From: Neonectria sp. B-13
Lineage: Eukaryota; Ascomycota; Sordariomycetes; Hypocreales; Nectriaceae
NCBI GenBank assembly: GCA_002682825.1
Contig: NOKP01000020.1
Span: 1,116,001 to 1,180,000 of the forward strand
Direction of reading: 5' to 3'
DNA: 64,000 nt
The position numbers and the translations under genes were made by a program. Every line of letters starts with the position of its first letter. The first letter of the stretch is position 1. The notes under the pieces are model-generated. The model had not been told where the DNA came from, made no database searches, and was given only the letters and a program-made list of their open reading frames with translations. This document shows positions 47,463-58,869 of this stretch, in pieces.

Positions 47463-50400
47463 ATTGCCGTCGTAGTCGGAAAGATGGTGACGACGGTGGC
47501 GGCGTAACCGTCAGCGAGGGGTCATCAGCAGACAGCGATGAATTGAGTGACGTGTACTGAGTTGGCGCGATGAAAGCCGTCAACGAGTTCTATTCGTACC
47601 GGCCTGCGGCTGGTGCAGCAGTTCGAGCATAAGGATGTCGTGTCGGAAGGCAGAGCTCTGAGGCTGTCAAGTTGTGAAGTTTGAGGTTGTGAGAGCCGGG
47701 TGGAGATTGAGGTTGAAAGAGGAAGTGGGGGGAGTTGGAGACGAGGGATCAATTGCTACAGCCTAGGCGCATGTCGTTTACAGGACGAATTGCGTGGATC
47801 GATAAAGCGAACCAGCTAATAATAATACACTCGTCAACGGGGCTAAGCCGCTGAATGCACCGGTGACTCCTTCAAAGCTCCGCCGCTCGTAGTAAATCTC
47901 CCCTGCCACTCGGCTATTAGGCACCCTCCCCGGCCCCGGAGTGCACCGCACGGAGCCGGTTTCAGCGCCTAAGCACCTATAAGCTTGCCCCCCTAGGGCT
48001 GATCGGTCCCCGAAGCGCCCGAGGATGGCCACCAGAGTCTAGATTCCGGCGATTACCCCAACGATGCTTATTAACCGGGCTGCTTACCGCGGGGTGTGCT
48101 CCGTCATACCACCCCCCTCGATAATGCAATTATGGTATTCTCAAGCTCCATCAATTTGTTAATGACTTGATGACAAATCCGCCCAGATATCTTGTTTGAG
48201 GATGAGATGACTCGTGCGCGCGCCTCTTGGCTGTTGGGTTGCCGCGACACAGTGGCGTCGCTGTTAGTTCCATCCCTCAACTTTCTTGGCACGAATCCTT
48301 CCTTCGTCAGGATCAGTTTAGTTCCCATGGTGTAATTGTTCAGGGCGCATCAACCCTTGAAAGTGTTGGTGAATGGTGTTTCATCCGCCAAATCTTACTG
48401 CACCCAACCACAGACACAACAAAAGAAAATTAGTTGTGACAAGACTCGCTGATGGTTGACACCACGGACACGATGGCCAATCAGCTTGCACAAGTATCAG
48501 GAACTTTTGGCGTTCGATGTCGGTAGCGCCAGGAAGGGCGTGGTTGCTAGTTCAAGTTGCGGAGTTGCCATGGCTCTAAGTATAGCTCCAAGTGTCGTGA
48601 GCCAAACCCTTTAATGATAGCATCTCTCGATTAATGGGTCAAAGGGCCCACTACCAAGAGCTCACGCTTCACCAACGACTTCTCACATCCTCAGCCTTGT
48701 ATGAGAGAGGTGTTGCGTTATTGGTGAGGCTGACTGCCATCCTCAAAAGCAGCCTCGTGTCTGCCCTGCATGGGTGTAGAGTATCTGATACATCACAAAC
48801 GTAGTTACACTCAGACCGTGCGTGAAGCTGCTTCTTCCAACGACACAGGATCCAATCTGGGGATTGACAGTTCCCGGGAAGGTGGCGCTCATGCGCTGCC
48901 ACCGCATATGATCTTCGTTGCACATAGATGTGCACTTCTCACCCAAACCACCGGCATGGTTTGCAGACTTCCCCCACAGTTCGATGCTTAATCTTACACC
49001 AATGGACCACTAAATCAGGCTTGAGGTTAAGAGATAGAATGTAAGCAAAGCATCGGCTAATATGACGGGATTGGTTGGGATATTGAAGCTGTACGGTCCT
49101 CCCAATTCAGCCCAACCATTTAGTTTGGATCCCTTAGCTTGGATCTTGCACATGGAAACAACAAAGCCAACAGCGTCAACTGACACATGCAATTGCTATG
49201 CATTTCAAATCATCTAAGGCCTTCACACCCACTTGGATGCAAAAGAGCCCCCGCTATCAACAGAGGCAAAGGTTTAGCCGATGACTCAAACTCTAGGTCT
49301 CCTCCAGCGCATCTCGGATTTCGGCGGACCGACCGGAGTTTGAGGCATAATACGTCATGGCTCTCGTGGCCCGGAGGCGCCCCACACCCTTCACCGAGTG
49401 AGTCCCTTGACCCGGCCGGCGGCGGCGAGGCTATCACAGCCGCGCAGTCAAGTAATATCGATTCATCGACATCCTTTCTATCTCCATCTCCATCTCCATC
49501 TCCGCAGATTGTGGGATGATACAACCAACGCATCATCCACAGGTCTACACTTACCCGGCCAAATCATCCTCTTCGCCTGATGTATCCAGCGGCACCTCGT
49601 GATCCCCTCGAGGCTAACGCGGTAAGACGGCATGAATTCGCACCAAAGAGTGCCACCGGTCTCAATGGCTCGCGGCCTTGGCCTACGCACCTCGTCCTTC
49701 GTTCAATCATCGAAGACGGCGGCCTTCCGTTGACAGGGAAGGGTCTCCCACCAGACCCCGACTCGGTCTCGGGCGGACCAGTGATATGTGGACAAGTTTC
49801 TAGCCGTATCGCAAGCGGCGGCACCACGGTGCGGACTTTCGACCCTATTGTTCAGGGCCAGTCTCGGATACCCAGAATTGGGAGCGCAGAGCCGCATCCC
49901 CTCAGCCGTCACCGCGGAGCCCAAAGGCCTTCCCAATCCGTGGCCGGTGTGCATGGTTCGGGGTTGTGAGATGGCACCTGATGATTGGGACGGACTGATA
50001 TGGTGTCTGTACCCGTTGTTGGATGCCATGCATGTCAACATTGGGGGGATCTGCAGTGGTAGCATGCAGTCTTGTTTGCATGGTTCGATTGGCGGGGCCG
50101 CTCAACGCACATGTGGATGGAAGAGCCATTCGCCATAGCAGCCCTTAGCGAACCTAGAAGCATGACCAAAGATGCATAAGAGGATGTAACCAAATCATTG
50201 GCATGGCATATCGTTACCCCAGGCCATCCATCTCCATCCATATCCAGCGAATGGGATATCGAGATGTCGTCGAATCGTCCCCCGTTACGGCCTCTAGGGG
50301 TACCCCCGACGCCATACTCCAGATGCAAGTTGCGCTGTCATGATCACCGGCCGTAAGTGAAGCTCTCAGCTGACCGGGCGAGATATGCCTCCATTACTGG

Positions 50401-51032
50401 CCCGCCACGAGGGTCACGGGAAGCCTTGATGCCGGCGCCAACAAGCTGTCCACCACCATGATGGATACCCTTACGGCTCAACCGCACACCCCGAGCTCCA
50501 TCACTACTATATGCCGACACGTGTGCCCTAGATTGGTATCGTCTGCCGCACGAGATAGCTTGCGGATTCGTCATTGGCACGTCATCTGAACGGCCTGCTC
50601 CCTACCAGTTCTGCCACGAGTGGAAGGTCAACATGGAGAGTGACGGACGGGATGGAGCATCGCTCCGATAGTGGTGTGATTGTATTGACAGGAAGCGAGG
50701 GGAAACCAGCTAGCAGAGCCGCATGATAAATGTGGTGTACTATCATTGGCGTCGAGATGAGACATGGCTGTTCATCGAGCTTACCTGCGCGCAGATCCTT
50801 GGAGGATCCTCTTCGGCAATATGCCAGGAGTAGCGCGGTAGATTGTTATGTGGGAGGTGGGAGGTGGGAGATTGCGTATAGATATATAAGCGTCGTTGAG
50901 GACTGATTTGACTTCCCAAAATTCTGCATCAACACACGAGCGCATTCTTCCAAATAAAGTTGCTGCCCATCCAAAGACTCGAAAGCGACAGCTTCAAACT
51001 TATCTAAGAATCGACGCTCCTATTCAACGAAG
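47463..51032. other. Long intergenic gap, no supportable gene
   Basis: About 3.6 kb. The left part is the upstream region of the Zn2Cys6 gene. A (CTCCAT)n run lies near 49481-49503, and a triple TGGGAGG repeat at about 50851-50869 precedes a TATATAA at 50883-50889. Frames reach 129 codons (49580-49969) but have longer or equal rivals on the other strand and no motif. Confidence 0.45.
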
Positions 51033-51218
51033 ATGTCTGAACCCGCTCCTAGTGATAGGTGGGTATTTCATCGCTCTATGAGCACGATGGAGAAGGCTGA
51101 CAGAGATAGCACCACCACGCCGTTGGACGACTACCTTAGTGCTCCATCAGAACTTACCGACAAGTGGGCCAGTAACAAAGACGATGAGTCCAGCTCGGAG
51201 GAGACGGACGCAAAGTGA
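51033..51218 (+). CDS. Small acidic hydrophilic ORF, 61 residues, hypothetical
   Basis: Rich in Ser, Asp, Glu, Lys and Thr; almost no hydrophobic segment; the end is an acidic Ser/Glu/Asp run (DDESSSEETDAK). No family is recognised. In favour of a real gene: a good ATG (CGAAGATGTC), an AC-rich leader without ATG close by, and a TATATAA at 50883-50889, about 145 bp upstream. Against: it is short, and a GTGGGT donor-like site near codon 9 means the frame might be spliced otherwise. It could be a stress-type small hydrophilic protein or chance. Confidence 0.35.
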   Translation: MSEPAPSDRWVFHRSMSTMEKADRDSTTTPLDDYLSAPSELTDKWASNKDDESSSEETDAK

Positions 51219-51674
51219 TTTAATGGGAGCCATCATTGGACCCAGCGCCGGCGCAGTCGTTCATGGTGTATTTCGGGAGTTTCAAGGAGAGTTTCCTGCC
51301 TTTGTCAACTAGATTGTCTTTGATGGCATAGCAAACACACATTTGAGCAATCTCATCACGAAGTTATGATATGAAAAAGTCTCCCCTCGGATGTGTCAGC
51401 GATATGACCTTCAATTGACTCATACGACCGTGGAATTATCTAGTGAGTTGATGAATCGATTCATTTCGGACCTGGAGTCTGGCTGATACCAGGGATAATA
51501 TTTAGAAAGAGGTCTCATACACTCAATCCGCATCGTCCGGGCCAATAAATGGGGATTGAGAAACAAAGTGGATGAGTATAATGTCGCTTACTGTGCTGAT
51601 ACAGTTCAGATAAGTCAGATAACGCCGAAGAATTCCGATGCAATGCAACGCCTTGCTCTCTAACGCAGGTTATG
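51219..51674. other. Intergenic gap
   Basis: 456 bp before the 3' end of SLX4; AT-rich, nothing recognised. Confidence 0.5.
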
Positions 51675-54332
51675 TCAAAAGCGCTTTCGTTCTTTCCCTC
51701 GCAAGTTAACCTTCCATAAACAGCATATGCTCTTTGACTCACACCACTTCTTGACCTCTCCGGGGCTAATCTCACCATCAAACCCAGCCTGAGTCAGCTC
51801 GCCCGAATTCAACCATGCCGTTAGATCTTCAAGGACGATGGGATCATAGAGCAGAATCTTTTCGTGCCACGAAGGATTTGCCGGATCCGTTGTTCGGGAA
51901 GTTGATTTGATCGCTTTCGTGACGTGGTCAAACAAAATGGCTTGCTGATCACTTGGGGATGCCGTTAGAGAAAGCTGCGTATCCTCAGTCATGGAAAGAG
52001 ATAAGTCTAGGGGGGGCGGTGATGAGAACATCCGCTCGACGGAAGAGCTCGGTGAAGACGGAATGTCGCTTTCGCTATCCGATGCAGAGTCGGGAATTTC
52101 GATGACTGCTTTGCCTGTAACCTTCTTACGCCTTGGGGATTTGAGAGTCGCACCAGATGTCTTTGGCGACTTTGACTTCGCCCTTGGACGGGTTGTCGCG
52201 GTTAGTAATGGAACACTACTGTCCTTCCTGGGCCGGCCGCGGGGTCGTTTCGGAGTGTCGGGTGGTTGCGCAGATGGTGGCGGTTCTTGTGCTTCCAGTG
52301 TACTGGCACTGTCCTTCCTGGGCCGGCCTCGGGGTCGCTTAGCAGGAATCGCAGCTGGAGCAGGATCCCCTGGCGTAGGTTTAGAAGCGACCGCCGACAG
52401 AGTGGCACTTGTATGTATGCTGGCTTGGCCTGTTCGAACTTTGCTTTGCCAGCATTGATCTAGCAAGGCGATCATCGCGTTTCGCCGCTTGATAGGCTTG
52501 AAGCCGTATGTCTTGACCTCCTTGGCGAGCTGAATGTCGGTCAAAAGTTCGTAATTTGGTCGTGATGGCTGATCAAAGGAACTCCTATCTCGTCCTGAGC
52601 CAATTGGTTGACCCAGGGGGACTTTGGCGGAATGGCGGGATTGGCTGGCTTGCTCCAGGATATCGGTGTTGGCGGAGATGTCGCTTTCAGAGAAGAATGG
52701 AGAATCACGATCGTCAAACTCCATTGGTTTTTGGCCGGGTGATGGTAAAATATCGGAAAGGTTGACGAACGAATCAACACTTTCAGACGGGAGAACTCTC
52801 GTGGTAACAGAAGGTGTAACGTGGTCGTCGCTTCTGAAATATCCAAATGGGTCTGCCACTGGATTCGTGACAGGTAGCTGCGGTGAGCCTTCAGTCAGAT
52901 TAATAACTTCGATATCAAAGAGATCTCCCTCAGTGTCCCTTGCCCCTGCGCCCCATAACTTAGGTCGCTGTTCTAGAGGTTCAATAGCGTCGCTGTTGAT
53001 TGGGGTGATAAGGTCATCAAAATCAGCCAAGTTGGAAAGTTTCACTGCAGCTTGAAGATCCCTCAGAACGGTAGGTGATGGTTCCCTAGCCAATTGACTC
53101 GAGGTTCCAAACACGAAATCTTGCTTCGCAACCTGGTTCAGTGCTGCGCCAGGTGAGAGCAAGATGGGTTTTGATGGTGGGGTTTTCTTCGTCTTGGCCC
53201 TGGATGCCCTCTTCCGTGCAGTTGGTTTACCCTTTCCTTTCTTTGAGGGCTCGATTGTGGCAGTGGCTGGATCAGCTTCATTTGGTGGGAAATGGTTCAG
53301 GATAGACTCGGGAGGAGGTTCAACATCCGGCTGCGTAGCTGTTTTATAGGCTGCAGTTGCAAGCTCAGTGATTGTTCTAGGCTTTTTCTTTGGTGCCTTC
53401 TTTTTGGTCGGTGATTTCTCGGCGACTTCCGGCGGATTTGAATCCTTTGTAACTACAAGCTCAAGGCGCTTTCGTTTCTTGAGAAAACTTGAGTCCTCAT
53501 CCACGAGGGCTGAAGTTTCTGGAGGAGCTTCATCTGGGCATTTGTAACTTTGGAGGAGGTTTCCGAATGATGTTGAGGTCTGTTGGCGGTCACCCTCCAC
53601 AGACGTCGGGTGCCTGAGGGCTGACGAGCCCGAGTCGATATTGATGATGGTCTTCTGGGCTGGAGGTGTCCAGTCTACCCTCCGAGCCGTCGCAAGTTCC
53701 AATGCCAGAGGCTCGTTTGTAATGTTCTTCTTCGGTTTTGCGGCTAGATCAGGCTCAGGGGCCGATGCGAAGTGGCGACTCGTCGTGCTAGTGGTATTGT
53801 CACCTCCCGCTTTCGATGTCTTTTGTTTTGGTGCCTGGGCATTTAGTCCCGTATCTGGATTGCCATCTTTCTGCTCAGTTGTTTTGGCCTTGGGTTGAGG
53901 CTTCTTCCGGGTCCTCTGTCCTTTGGGCTTTGGTTCGTCCGTCGTTTTTCTCTCCCCACTATCCTTCTTCACTATTCCCTTTGGGGCCCTGGGCTTACGA
54001 GGCTTCGGCTTTGGTTTTGGTGGGATTTCTACGATCGAAACTGAAGCATCACCGTTGCATGGTCCTTTGACAATAGGTTTGTCGTGGGTGACGGCCGGCG
54101 CCTCTGGTGCAGTGTCCGTAGCTTTCCAAATGTTGCGTGCCGAGATAAAACTTGTCGGAGCGTCTTCGGGAATCGGTGCAGCTTTGCTGCCGCTTCGTAG
54201 AGGGGGCCGGGCAGATCGTTGGGACAGGATGTCGTGCAGTGGCGGGAGGTCTGGGGACGACGATCCGACCATCTGGCGCTCGCGTCGTGTGTCTCGTGGT
54301 GGCGATGATCGAAAGGCGTCAGGAGATGTCAT
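51675..54332 (-). CDS. slx4: Structure-specific endonuclease scaffold subunit SLX4
   Basis: Non-catalytic partner of the SLX1 nuclease that resolves branched DNA (flaps, replication forks, Holliday junctions) in the nucleus. Single exon, 885 residues. The first two thirds are disordered and Lys/Pro/Ser-rich. At about 597-630 is a SAP-like helix pair (LLTDIQLAKEVKTYGFKPIK, then RNAMIALLDQCW). Two near-identical AT-hooks (KRPRGRPRKDS) follow at about 660-670 and 690-702. The decisive part is the conserved C-terminal SLX1-binding domain, about 835-885: EDLTAWLNSGELTQAGFDGE, ISPGEVKKWCESKSICCLW, then KVNLRGKER. It shares a short divergent promoter region with eS21. Fungal SLX4 proteins vary in length and are poorly conserved outside the C-terminus, as seen here. 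Confidence 0.92.
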   Translation of the reverse strand: MTSPDAFRSSPPRDTRRERQMVGSSSPDLPPLHDILSQRSARPPLRSGSKAAPIPEDAPTSFISARNIWKATDTAPEAPAVTHDKPIVKGPCNGDASVSIVEIPPKPKPKPRKPRAPKGIVKKDSGERKTTDEPKPKGQRTRKKPQPKAKTTEQKDGNPDTGLNAQAPKQKTSKAGGDNTTSTTSRHFASAPEPDLAAKPKKNITNEPLALELATARRVDWTPPAQKTIINIDSGSSALRHPTSVEGDRQQTSTSFGNLLQSYKCPDEAPPETSALVDEDSSFLKKRKRLELVVTKDSNPPEVAEKSPTKKKAPKKKPRTITELATAAYKTATQPDVEPPPESILNHFPPNEADPATATIEPSKKGKGKPTARKRASRAKTKKTPPSKPILLSPGAALNQVAKQDFVFGTSSQLAREPSPTVLRDLQAAVKLSNLADFDDLITPINSDAIEPLEQRPKLWGAGARDTEGDLFDIEVINLTEGSPQLPVTNPVADPFGYFRSDDHVTPSVTTRVLPSESVDSFVNLSDILPSPGQKPMEFDDRDSPFFSESDISANTDILEQASQSRHSAKVPLGQPIGSGRDRSSFDQPSRPNYELLTDIQLAKEVKTYGFKPIKRRNAMIALLDQCWQSKVRTGQASIHTSATLSAVASKPTPGDPAPAAIPAKRPRGRPRKDSASTLEAQEPPPSAQPPDTPKRPRGRPRKDSSVPLLTATTRPRAKSKSPKTSGATLKSPRRKKVTGKAVIEIPDSASDSESDIPSSPSSSVERMFSSPPPLDLSLSMTEDTQLSLTASPSDQQAILFDHVTKAIKSTSRTTDPANPSWHEKILLYDPIVLEDLTAWLNSGELTQAGFDGEISPGEVKKWCESKSICCLWKVNLRGKERKRF

Positions 54333-54713
54333 TGCACCCGAAGCAGAAAACTGAGTGCGCAGTGCGCATCTCAGGATTCTGGTGCGTAACAGAATGATTA
54401 TGGCGTCGAAGCGTTCTGGACACGGCGGCTCGAACTGGTCTCAAATGTTAAGCGCGGCAAATGGCTGGATCAACATTGGCGCATCGGCCGGCAGTGGCAA
54501 GTTTGGAGGGGCAAGATCGGGGATCGCGTCAATGCCGCGATGTCACATGACTGTGCACATGACGCACACAAAGCCCTGGTGCCCCACGAAATTGGCGAAC
54601 CACACCAAATTTCGACCGGACTTTTTGCATCCCACCCAAGCCTTTGCGACGACTTCATCCCACGCCGACACAACACCCAAACCACCTCACAACCCCCCCT
54701 CACTACCGCAAAA
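54333..54713. promoter_or_regulatory. Short divergent promoter between SLX4 and eS21
   Basis: 381 bp separate the two ATGs, so the promoters of a repair gene and a ribosomal protein gene must overlap or abut. The eS21 side is CA/CT-rich (ACACCCAAACCACC and similar). I see no clear TATA box on either side. Confidence 0.5.
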
Positions 54714-55036
54714 ATGGAGAACGACCGTGGCGAGATCGTCGATCTGTAAGACTCATCCGAGCCCTACGCTTCACCATATCGAAATACTGATGCCGTATCA
54801 CCAGCTACGTCCCCCGCAAGTGCAGCGCCACCAACCGCATCATCAAGGCCAAGGACCACGGCTCCGTCCAGATCTCGATCGCGAAGGTTGACGAGAACGG
54901 CCGCGCCCTCCAGGGCGAGAACCACGTCTACGCCCTCTGCGGTTTCGTCCGAGCGATGGGCGAGAGCGACGACGCCCTCAACCGACTGGCCCAGCGAGAC
55001 GGACTCGTCAAGAGCGTCTGGAGCGCCCAGCGATAA
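54714..55036 (+). CDS. rps21: Ribosomal protein eS21
   Basis: Component of the 40S subunit. Exons 54714-54745 and 54805-55036 around a 59-bp intron (GTAAGA...ACCAG) give 87 residues, the family length. Sequence: [20 protein letters not shown], then [40 protein letters not shown], and the end KSVWSAQR. Intron 1 sits after the first ten codons, as often in fungal ribosomal protein genes. It is flanked by two repair genes, SLX4 upstream (divergent) and photolyase downstream (convergent). Confidence 0.95.
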
Positions 55037-55510
55037 ACGTTTAACTCGGCAAGGTACTTCGCATCTGGGTATGGGTCTCTCAAAATAGGGATTCTAACAG
55101 GACCCTAGGGTTTGGTTCGGGCATGAAGGCATGGGTGAAAGAACTTAGGGTTGGCTGCATCTAGCAAATCCAATTCGAGGCGTTCGGCTCGATTTCGAGA
55201 CAACACGACGATCCCCGACTCTGCCTCCGAAGATGTGACTGGTGGTGACATGCACCCTCCCCGGCTAGTGAAGTCTCCTCGGATCGACCTTATGAGTCGC
55301 CTCCTTTCCGGGGATTCTGGGACTACTTTGATGGTCTCCGTGCCGCAGATTGAACTGGCCTGGAAAAAGCCGTGGTGGTTAAGTTCTTTACTATGGTACA
55401 GATACGGGTCAAACATAAACCATTGAACTTCATTGTGACCATCCTTGCCAAGTGAACCAATTAATTGATACAGAACATTGAATGGACGCCTCGAGATGAT
55501 TGTCGAATCC
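55037..55510. other. Convergent 3' intergenic region
   Basis: 474 bp between the eS21 and photolyase 3' ends. Nothing recognised. Confidence 0.5.
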
Positions 55511-57484
55511 TTACGCATCATCGCTCTCTATCCCATCCTTGTAGGCACGCAGAGCCTTTTCTCGACAAGCCTTGTGTTCGACAATCGCCTTAGGATATCC
55601 CTTCTTCTTAGCTTTGGGTCCGGCACCTCTGTTGTATGGGTCGTGAATCTCTTTGGAAGTCAGTTCCTTGAGCTCAGGAATCCATTTGCGAATGTAATCG
55701 CCATTCGGATCAAACTTCTCGCTCTGGAGCAGAGGGTTGAAGATTCTGAAGTATGGCTGGGGGTCCACGCCCACACTGGCACCGAAGCCCCATCCGCCGC
55801 TGTTGCTGGCAAAGTCGCCGTCAATGAGATGCTCCATAAAGTACCTCTCACCCTTCCGCCAATCGAGCAGAAGATCCTTTGCCAAAAATGAGGCAACAAT
55901 CATGCGGCATCTGTTGTGCATGTAGCCTATACTATTCAGCTGTCTCATGGCAGCATCAACAATAGGAAACCCGGTGCGACCTTCGCACCAGGCGGCGAAG
56001 TGCTCCTCGTCATAGGACCAAGTAATATTGGAATACTCGGGCTTGAATGGCTTGTTCATACTGGACGTGGTCAGCTTTTGCTGCGGATTAAATATGGCAA
56101 CTTGGACTTACCAGACGTAGGGCCAATTGACCAAAACATGCCTGTAGAAGTCGCGCCAGGCAACCTCGCTGATCCACGTCTGGATACCATCGCTTCCACC
56201 GTTAAGCTTTTTAGTCTTGTTCCTGTCTCGGGCGGTTCGGACACAGGTTCTGGAACTGATGGTTCCGGATGCCAAATGGACGGAAAGACATGAGGTTCCG
56301 TTCTCTGAAGGGATGTTTCGATTGGTGTGGTAGCCCCCAACTCTCTCCTCGCAGAACTTATTCAGTCTCTCCTTTGCCTCATGTTCGCCACACGGCCAAA
56401 GAGAGTGGAATTTCTTCTTCTCCTCTTTCGTGAGGGCCTTGTTCTGTGGTGCGTCCGGAATGGGCACGTCGAAGAGTTTCTGGTACACCTTGCGAGTGCT
56501 TTCGGGGTTCTTCGCCGGCGGTTCAAAGAGGTCCAATAGGTCAAGGTTGTCGTGAACATGCGCGACCCATGATCGATACCATGGAGAGTAAACGGCGTAC
56601 TGTTTCCCGGTGCCGGTTTGCAAACTTCCTGGGCTTACCACGCAGCTGTCGTGGATAACCTCAAAAGATTTGCCATTCTCAGCCAGGTCTCGCACCATGG
56701 CTGCCTCGCGTCGCAGTTCATCGACTTCGTACTCCATGTTTGCAAAGAGATGGTTCGCCCCCCATTCATCCATAAGCTCTAGGATGCGCTCCGGGATCTT
56801 CTTTCTCTTCTCGACAGTCTCGACGTAGAGCGGGATATCGAGTTTAGCAAGATCATTCTGCAGCACCTCAAGCGTGCGCAGCATGAAGTCGATTCGGACA
56901 GGTGATCTCAAGTGTGCTTCAAAGTCCTCAGGGCTCACAATGTACATGCAAATCAACGGAACCCCGAGCTCGCAGGCCTTGTTGCTCGCCAACGCCAGCG
57001 CCTTGTTGTCAGTGTGCCGCAGGTCCATTTTGAACCAGTGAACCACCGCGTCCTTGGATTCAGCGCGCTTTCTGGCATGGGCCGTCTCCTCCAAAGCGGA
57101 AACCAGCAGCTCAATCGGCCGGGGAATCTCGTTGTTCCTATATGCGCGAGCGCGAGCATTGCTCATCTCAGGCGGATAGTACTTGCGGAGGACAATTCCA
57201 TGCTCTTCGGCTTGTTGGGCGGCATGGTGTGGTTGGCGAAGGACTTCGGTGAACTTGGATCGGTCCACAGTCTTGGTCTTCTTCGCAGCACCATTGGACT
57301 CTGGTGGAGTTGTTGACTTGCGCTTCGAGGACATTGTGCCAAATTTCGAGAGAAAGGTCAGAGGTGTGAAGTGTGAAATCAAGCCAGGCTGGCCGAGCCG
57401 TCGAAACGGTTGTGAGTTTTTGGACGAGACGCCTCGTCGTGAGAGCCTAAGAAGCAGAGGCAGACGAAATCTCAATAAGAACAT
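55511..57484 (-). CDS. phr1: Deoxyribodipyrimidine photolyase (class I CPD photolyase)
   Basis: Blue-light-driven repair of cyclobutane pyrimidine dimers, using FAD. Exons 56112-57484 and 55511-56060 around a 51-bp intron (GTAAGT...TCCAG) give 640 residues. The alpha/beta antenna domain starts VVHWFKMDLRHTDNKAL. The FAD domain carries DGIQTWISEVAWRDFYRHVL, WCEGRTGFPIVDAAMRQL, GYMHNRCRMIVASFLAKDLL and WGFGASVGVDPQPYFRIFNP. Residues 1-50 (MFLLRFRLPLLLRLSRRGVS and on) are Arg/Leu-rich without acidic residues, a strong mitochondrial-type leader; the second in-frame ATG at 57334 (MSSKRKSTTP) would give a 590-residue form with a basic nuclear-type start. Dual nuclear and mitochondrial targeting is known for yeast Phr1 and is inferred here. 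It is a photolyase rather than a signalling cryptochrome, judging by family layout and the lack of a C-terminal extension. Confidence 0.94.
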
Positions 57485-58869
57485 TCACACAGGAGAGCGC
57501 GACAAAGTTGTTGAATTGAGGACAGAATATGCATTCGCCGAGTGTTGATCTAGAAAAAGGAGAAAAAGGTTGGCGCTAGTTTGCTTTTTCCCCCGTGAAT
57601 GATGATGACATGGCTTGCTGAGCGCCGATGGGAAGTAGTCGATGACGTTCCTGGGGATCGGGCATTAGGTGGTTAATGAGATCTCAGATCTCGGGTTCAC
57701 TGGCGGAGTTCCAGTGGCTTTGGGCGCTAGTAGGCCCATGCGCAAGGCCTACTTTACTCGCGTTTACTTGCGCTAGATGCTTTTACTCACAACATTAGTA
57801 TCCGTAACTTGCTCCATCGAAGTTGAGCTGAGAATTGGTCGCAATGGAAAATGTATGTGTTTAACCTTCTCAAGATTATCATGGATTCAATCATCACTTT
57901 ATCCTAGACAGGAGTTTCTGTCATTTTCAAGGCTGTCTTTGAACTTGGCCTACAAGCGTACAAATACAAAGGTACATGCCTATGCGCCCATTCCCTAATA
58001 TGCTCGACCTCCACTTTCACTATTTCTTCTCTGTAGCTTGTAGAATATAGCGGATTGTATTCATTCTCGGCTCAATCCTATCGCAAAGACTTGACAGTAC
58101 TAATTGTTTGTCACTTCCCATCTCACTAGACGCCTCGGAGGTAACTTGTTGCCCAAGGCCCAGTTTATCCCGGGGCTCAACCTGACAGGCCGGCTGCCAG
58201 CGCGACAGTTGCCCCGCCCAACCAGAACCAGGCTCCAAGGCTCAGGGCAGGGCGCGTAAATCGCACGCGTTGATGCATGGGTGCCTGCGTCCAACGCCTT
58301 GTTCCTCTCGCTTCGAGAACACCACAGATCTCTCCCTCGACATATGTCGTGAATCGTTGCATGGGCTCATTTGCCGACATCGACCCTGTGACGTTCTACT
58401 CCCTAAAGCGTTGATCTGTCCGCTCCCCCCGTGCCGCGTGCCGCCTACCGCCCTGGGCCCTCTTCCCCTTTCAACGAGGCGTCCGAAATCCACATGGCTC
58501 GTGGAACCTGACCTGAACGACCTCTCCCGATCGCCATCTACCATCTTGGCGAATCCAGCTGTATGAAACAACCCTGATAGCTGAAGACGGTCGACGTCCT
58601 TCAACCAGAAATTCCCCGCGCCTGTTTCGGACATCTGCACCTCCAGCTACACGCACCCTCTCAAAGCTCCACCCCCAACCTGGCGATATATTCCTTCAAC
58701 GACAAGTCTCCCCACCCCCATGTGAGACGTAGTTGGGAACTAGCTATCTCACACATCGCCGTCCTAATCACCGACTCGGGCAACGTCACGGCCTGTGCCC
58801 GCCAGCTCGGCCTATTACCCCGAAGCCCTGCAACCCCGAAGTTCAACTGTCTAAGCACCCGGGACGGAC
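57485..58869. other. Divergent promoter region of photolyase and XLF
   Basis: 1.4 kb between the photolyase (-) and XLF (+) start codons. Four GATC cores lie within 145 bp on the photolyase side (57547, 57656, 57680, 57687). No gene is supported. Confidence 0.5.
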
